Positions 62,687-64,000 of a stretch of 64,000 bases of DNA are shown here, piece after piece. The position numbers were made by a program, and so were the translations under genes. The notes beneath the pieces are model-generated. The model did not search any database. It was not told the DNA's origin and saw only the letters and a list, made by a program, of their open reading frames with translations. Origin of the DNA: CAYRGS01 sp964423875 (GTDB lineage: Bacteria > UBA8248 > JACPRG01 > G963555815); NCBI GenBank assembly GCA_964423875.1, contig CAYRGS010000002.1, positions 32,429 through 96,428 on the forward strand, in the 5' to 3' direction. How positions within the stretch are numbered: the stretch's first letter is position 1; each line of letters opens with the position of its first letter.

Positions 62687-63019
62687 TTAATTGAGTTGTC
62701 TAACATATATTAAAAGATTATCAAGGGCCTCCAATGTGATGTTCGGGAACTTGGGCATCCTTCCCGTCCCCGATTTCACCTGCTTCCGGATCATGGCCGG
62801 TTCAATACTTCTCCCCTTGAGCGCGGGCGCGAGGGCGGTGCCCTGCCCTTGGGCGCCATGACATTTCGCGCAGGCCTCCAAATAGATGATTCTCCCATCA
62901 GCCGTGTTCGGCCGGTACGCATCCTCAGGCGACGGGATTCCTTGCACCAGAGAAACCACCAAAACTGTCAGCGCGGCGACGCCGACCAACCCCATCGCCA
63001 ACATCCATCGCGGCTTCAT
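62687..63019 (-). CDS. Monohaem class I cytochrome c
   Basis: A 110-residue small cytochrome with an N-terminal hydrophobic segment (LGLVGVAALTVLVVSLVQG pattern, uncleaved anchor or signal), one haem site CAKCH with the usual GAQGQGTALAPALKG after it, and a Met ligand in TGRMPKFPN. Carries single electrons in the periplasm, for example to an oxidase. Its start overlaps the end of the upstream HAD gene by four bases (ATGA). Confidence 0.92.
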   Translation of the reverse strand: MKPRWMLAMGLVGVAALTVLVVSLVQGIPSPEDAYRPNTADGRIIYLEACAKCHGAQGQGTALAPALKGRSIEPAMIRKQVKSGTGRMPKFPNITLEALDNLLIYVRQLN

Positions 63020-63780
63020 TCACCCCTTCCCTTTCCGCCCGGAGACAGGCGGTCTCGCAGCTCCGGCAACCCGCGCACCTCGATATCGGGACGAACTTCC
63101 CCCGGTTCCTGGCCACTGGGATTCACCCAGGCGGCGTCCAGGCCCGCGGACTTTGCCCCGACGACGTCCGTCTCGTAGGTGTCCCCCACATACAGGGTCT
63201 CGCCGGGCTCAACCCCCAGCTCTTCCACCAATCGCAGAAACACGCGGGGGTGCGGCTTTCTCCACCCCAGCTTATCGGAAATGGCGATATGGACAAAATA
63301 TTTCCGGAGCCCCATGTCATCGATCATCGCCTCGGCTGCGGGGGCGTGATCGAAATTCGACAGCAGGGCGATCCGATGCGTCCGGCCCAGCTCTTCGAGG
63401 ACGGCCGGATGCTCCGCGGGGAGGTGGGCGCAATCGAGCAGGGCCCGCATATGCTTGCCGACCAAGTCCTCGATGAACTCCCGGGCGAGCAGGTCCGGCC
63501 TCTCCGGAACCAGTCTTTTCACTACGCCGGAAAACCGCGCCGTCGAGGAAATTTCCTTTCCGGCCTCCTTTTGGGCGCGCAGCGCGGCGTCCTCGTCCGC
63601 CAAGGCGTCGAAGAATGCATCCCAGCCCACATCCGGGCACCTTTCCCGCAGAAGCTCGTAGGTCACCCCCATCGTCGTCCTGCGGGGATTCCCCTTGACA
63701 ACGATCTCGGGCATTTTCATGTAATCAAACAGAACGACCGTATCGAACAGATCGAATATGACAGCCCGGTAACGCTTCAT
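63016..63780 (-). CDS. HAD-superfamily hydrolase
   Basis: A 254-residue HAD hydrolase. Motif I is FDLFDTVV (nucleophile Asp10; the third residue, usually Asp in DxD, is Phe, as in haloacid-dehalogenase-type members), motif II is IALLSNFDH, motif III Lys is in WRKPHPRVF, and motif IV is YVGDTYETDVVGAKSAGL. It is likely a phosphatase or dehalogenase of small molecules. The end overlaps the cytochrome c gene. Confidence 0.92.
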   Translation of the reverse strand: MKRYRAVIFDLFDTVVLFDYMKMPEIVVKGNPRRTTMGVTYELLRERCPDVGWDAFFDALADEDAALRAQKEAGKEISSTARFSGVVKRLVPERPDLLAREFIEDLVGKHMRALLDCAHLPAEHPAVLEELGRTHRIALLSNFDHAPAAEAMIDDMGLRKYFVHIAISDKLGWRKPHPRVFLRLVEELGVEPGETLYVGDTYETDVVGAKSAGLDAAWVNPSGQEPGEVRPDIEVRGLPELRDRLSPGGKGRGE

Positions 63781-64000
63781 CGCCTCTCACGGTTTGGTTT
63801 CGCGGACGTCCATCAGTCCACGGGACTCGGGCTGCGGAGAATCCCCCGATGCAAGCACCGGCCCAACGGAGAAAAATGCCGGCCGGGGAACCCCTTCCAG
63901 TCAAATGTTCTAGAGCGGAATCGACCGGGACCCAGCGGATTGCTACAACCAACGCGGCGGATCTCCCCGCAGGTCAAGAGGCGCCCGTGGACATCCTCGG
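63781..64000. other. Right edge without supported gene
   Basis: The last 220 bases hold no convincing coding sequence or RNA. They may contain the promoter of the HAD gene. Confidence 0.35.

Overview
The window is a 64 kb piece of GC-rich bacterial chromosome from a Gram-negative organism. The envelope evidence is a lipoprotein beta-barrel ending in Phe, several exported multihaem cytochromes c, and typical Shine-Dalgarno sites with frequent GTG and TTG starts. Two runs of exactly ten Ns (53258-53267, 62404-62413) show that it is a scaffold, probably from an uncultured organism. The mix of Rieske oxygenases, Rid proteins, zinc alcohol dehydrogenases, NMT1-type binding proteins and multihaem cytochromes recalls uncultured soil or marine lineages of the Tectomicrobia/Desulfobacterota kind, but I cannot fix the taxon from this sequence. 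One tRNA (Ala, CGC) is present; I see no rRNA, CRISPR, prophage or intact insertion sequence.

Layout. 0-4.3 kb: an M16 protease, then an ABM-domain protein, an SDR without the SDR active-site residues, and a 4,5-dihydroxyphthalate-decarboxylase-like protein. 4.4-5.1 kb: a frameshifted gene. 5.3-11.6 kb (minus strand): nitrilase, cupin, a lone molybdenum hydroxylase large subunit, a Rieske oxygenase and an SDR. 11.8-14.0 kb: an AT-rich insertion with a sulfatase-like membrane protein that lacks metal ligands, beside a truncated histidine phosphatase. 14.8-17.0 kb: two overlapping zinc dehydrogenases. 17.3-25.9 kb: ETF, methyltransferase, uracil-DNA glycosylase, CutA, acyl-CoA dehydrogenase, an ETF:quinone-type membrane iron-sulfur oxidoreductase and an EamA transporter. 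25.9-30.5 kb: HEAT-repeat protein, lipoamide dehydrogenase, nucleotide-sugar reductase and tRNA-Ala.

31-42 kb is the most striking block. It appears to encode an electron path through the cell envelope: a flavin/2Fe-2S reductase with a membrane anchor, a membrane protein with two H-x13-H helices (bis-haem b, as in ferric reductases and NOX enzymes), a membrane-anchored decahaem cytochrome with a duplicated Cys4 module on the predicted cytoplasmic side, a double cyclic-nucleotide-domain/four-cluster ferredoxin protein, tetrahaem and pentahaem c554-type cytochromes, and an outer-membrane lipoprotein barrel.

42.2-43.6 kb: frameshifted truncated haemoglobin, MsrA and a PPOX-family flavoprotein. 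43.8-47.3 kb: a Rid cluster with five Rid domains in three genes, including a three-domain single-chain protein. 47.6-55.7 kb (plus strand): second Rieske oxygenase, a binding protein without signal peptide, cyclase-family hydrolase, zinc dehydrogenase, ABC ATPase and permease (cut by a gap), a chimeric alpha/beta hydrolase and an exported binding protein, closed by a strong terminator. 55.8-64 kb: another zinc dehydrogenase, M29 aminopeptidase, an old-yellow-enzyme/FadH-type reductase, a VOC dioxygenase, an Nmad3-type nucleotide-modification protein broken by the second gap, a small cytochrome c and a HAD hydrolase.

Most genes outside the electron-transfer block fit uptake and breakdown of aromatic or N-heterocyclic compounds: uptake, ring oxidation, dehydrogenation, ring or amide hydrolysis, and removal of reactive enamines by Rid proteins, with electrons passing to ETF/quinone. 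No DNA-binding transcription factor is recognisable in the window.
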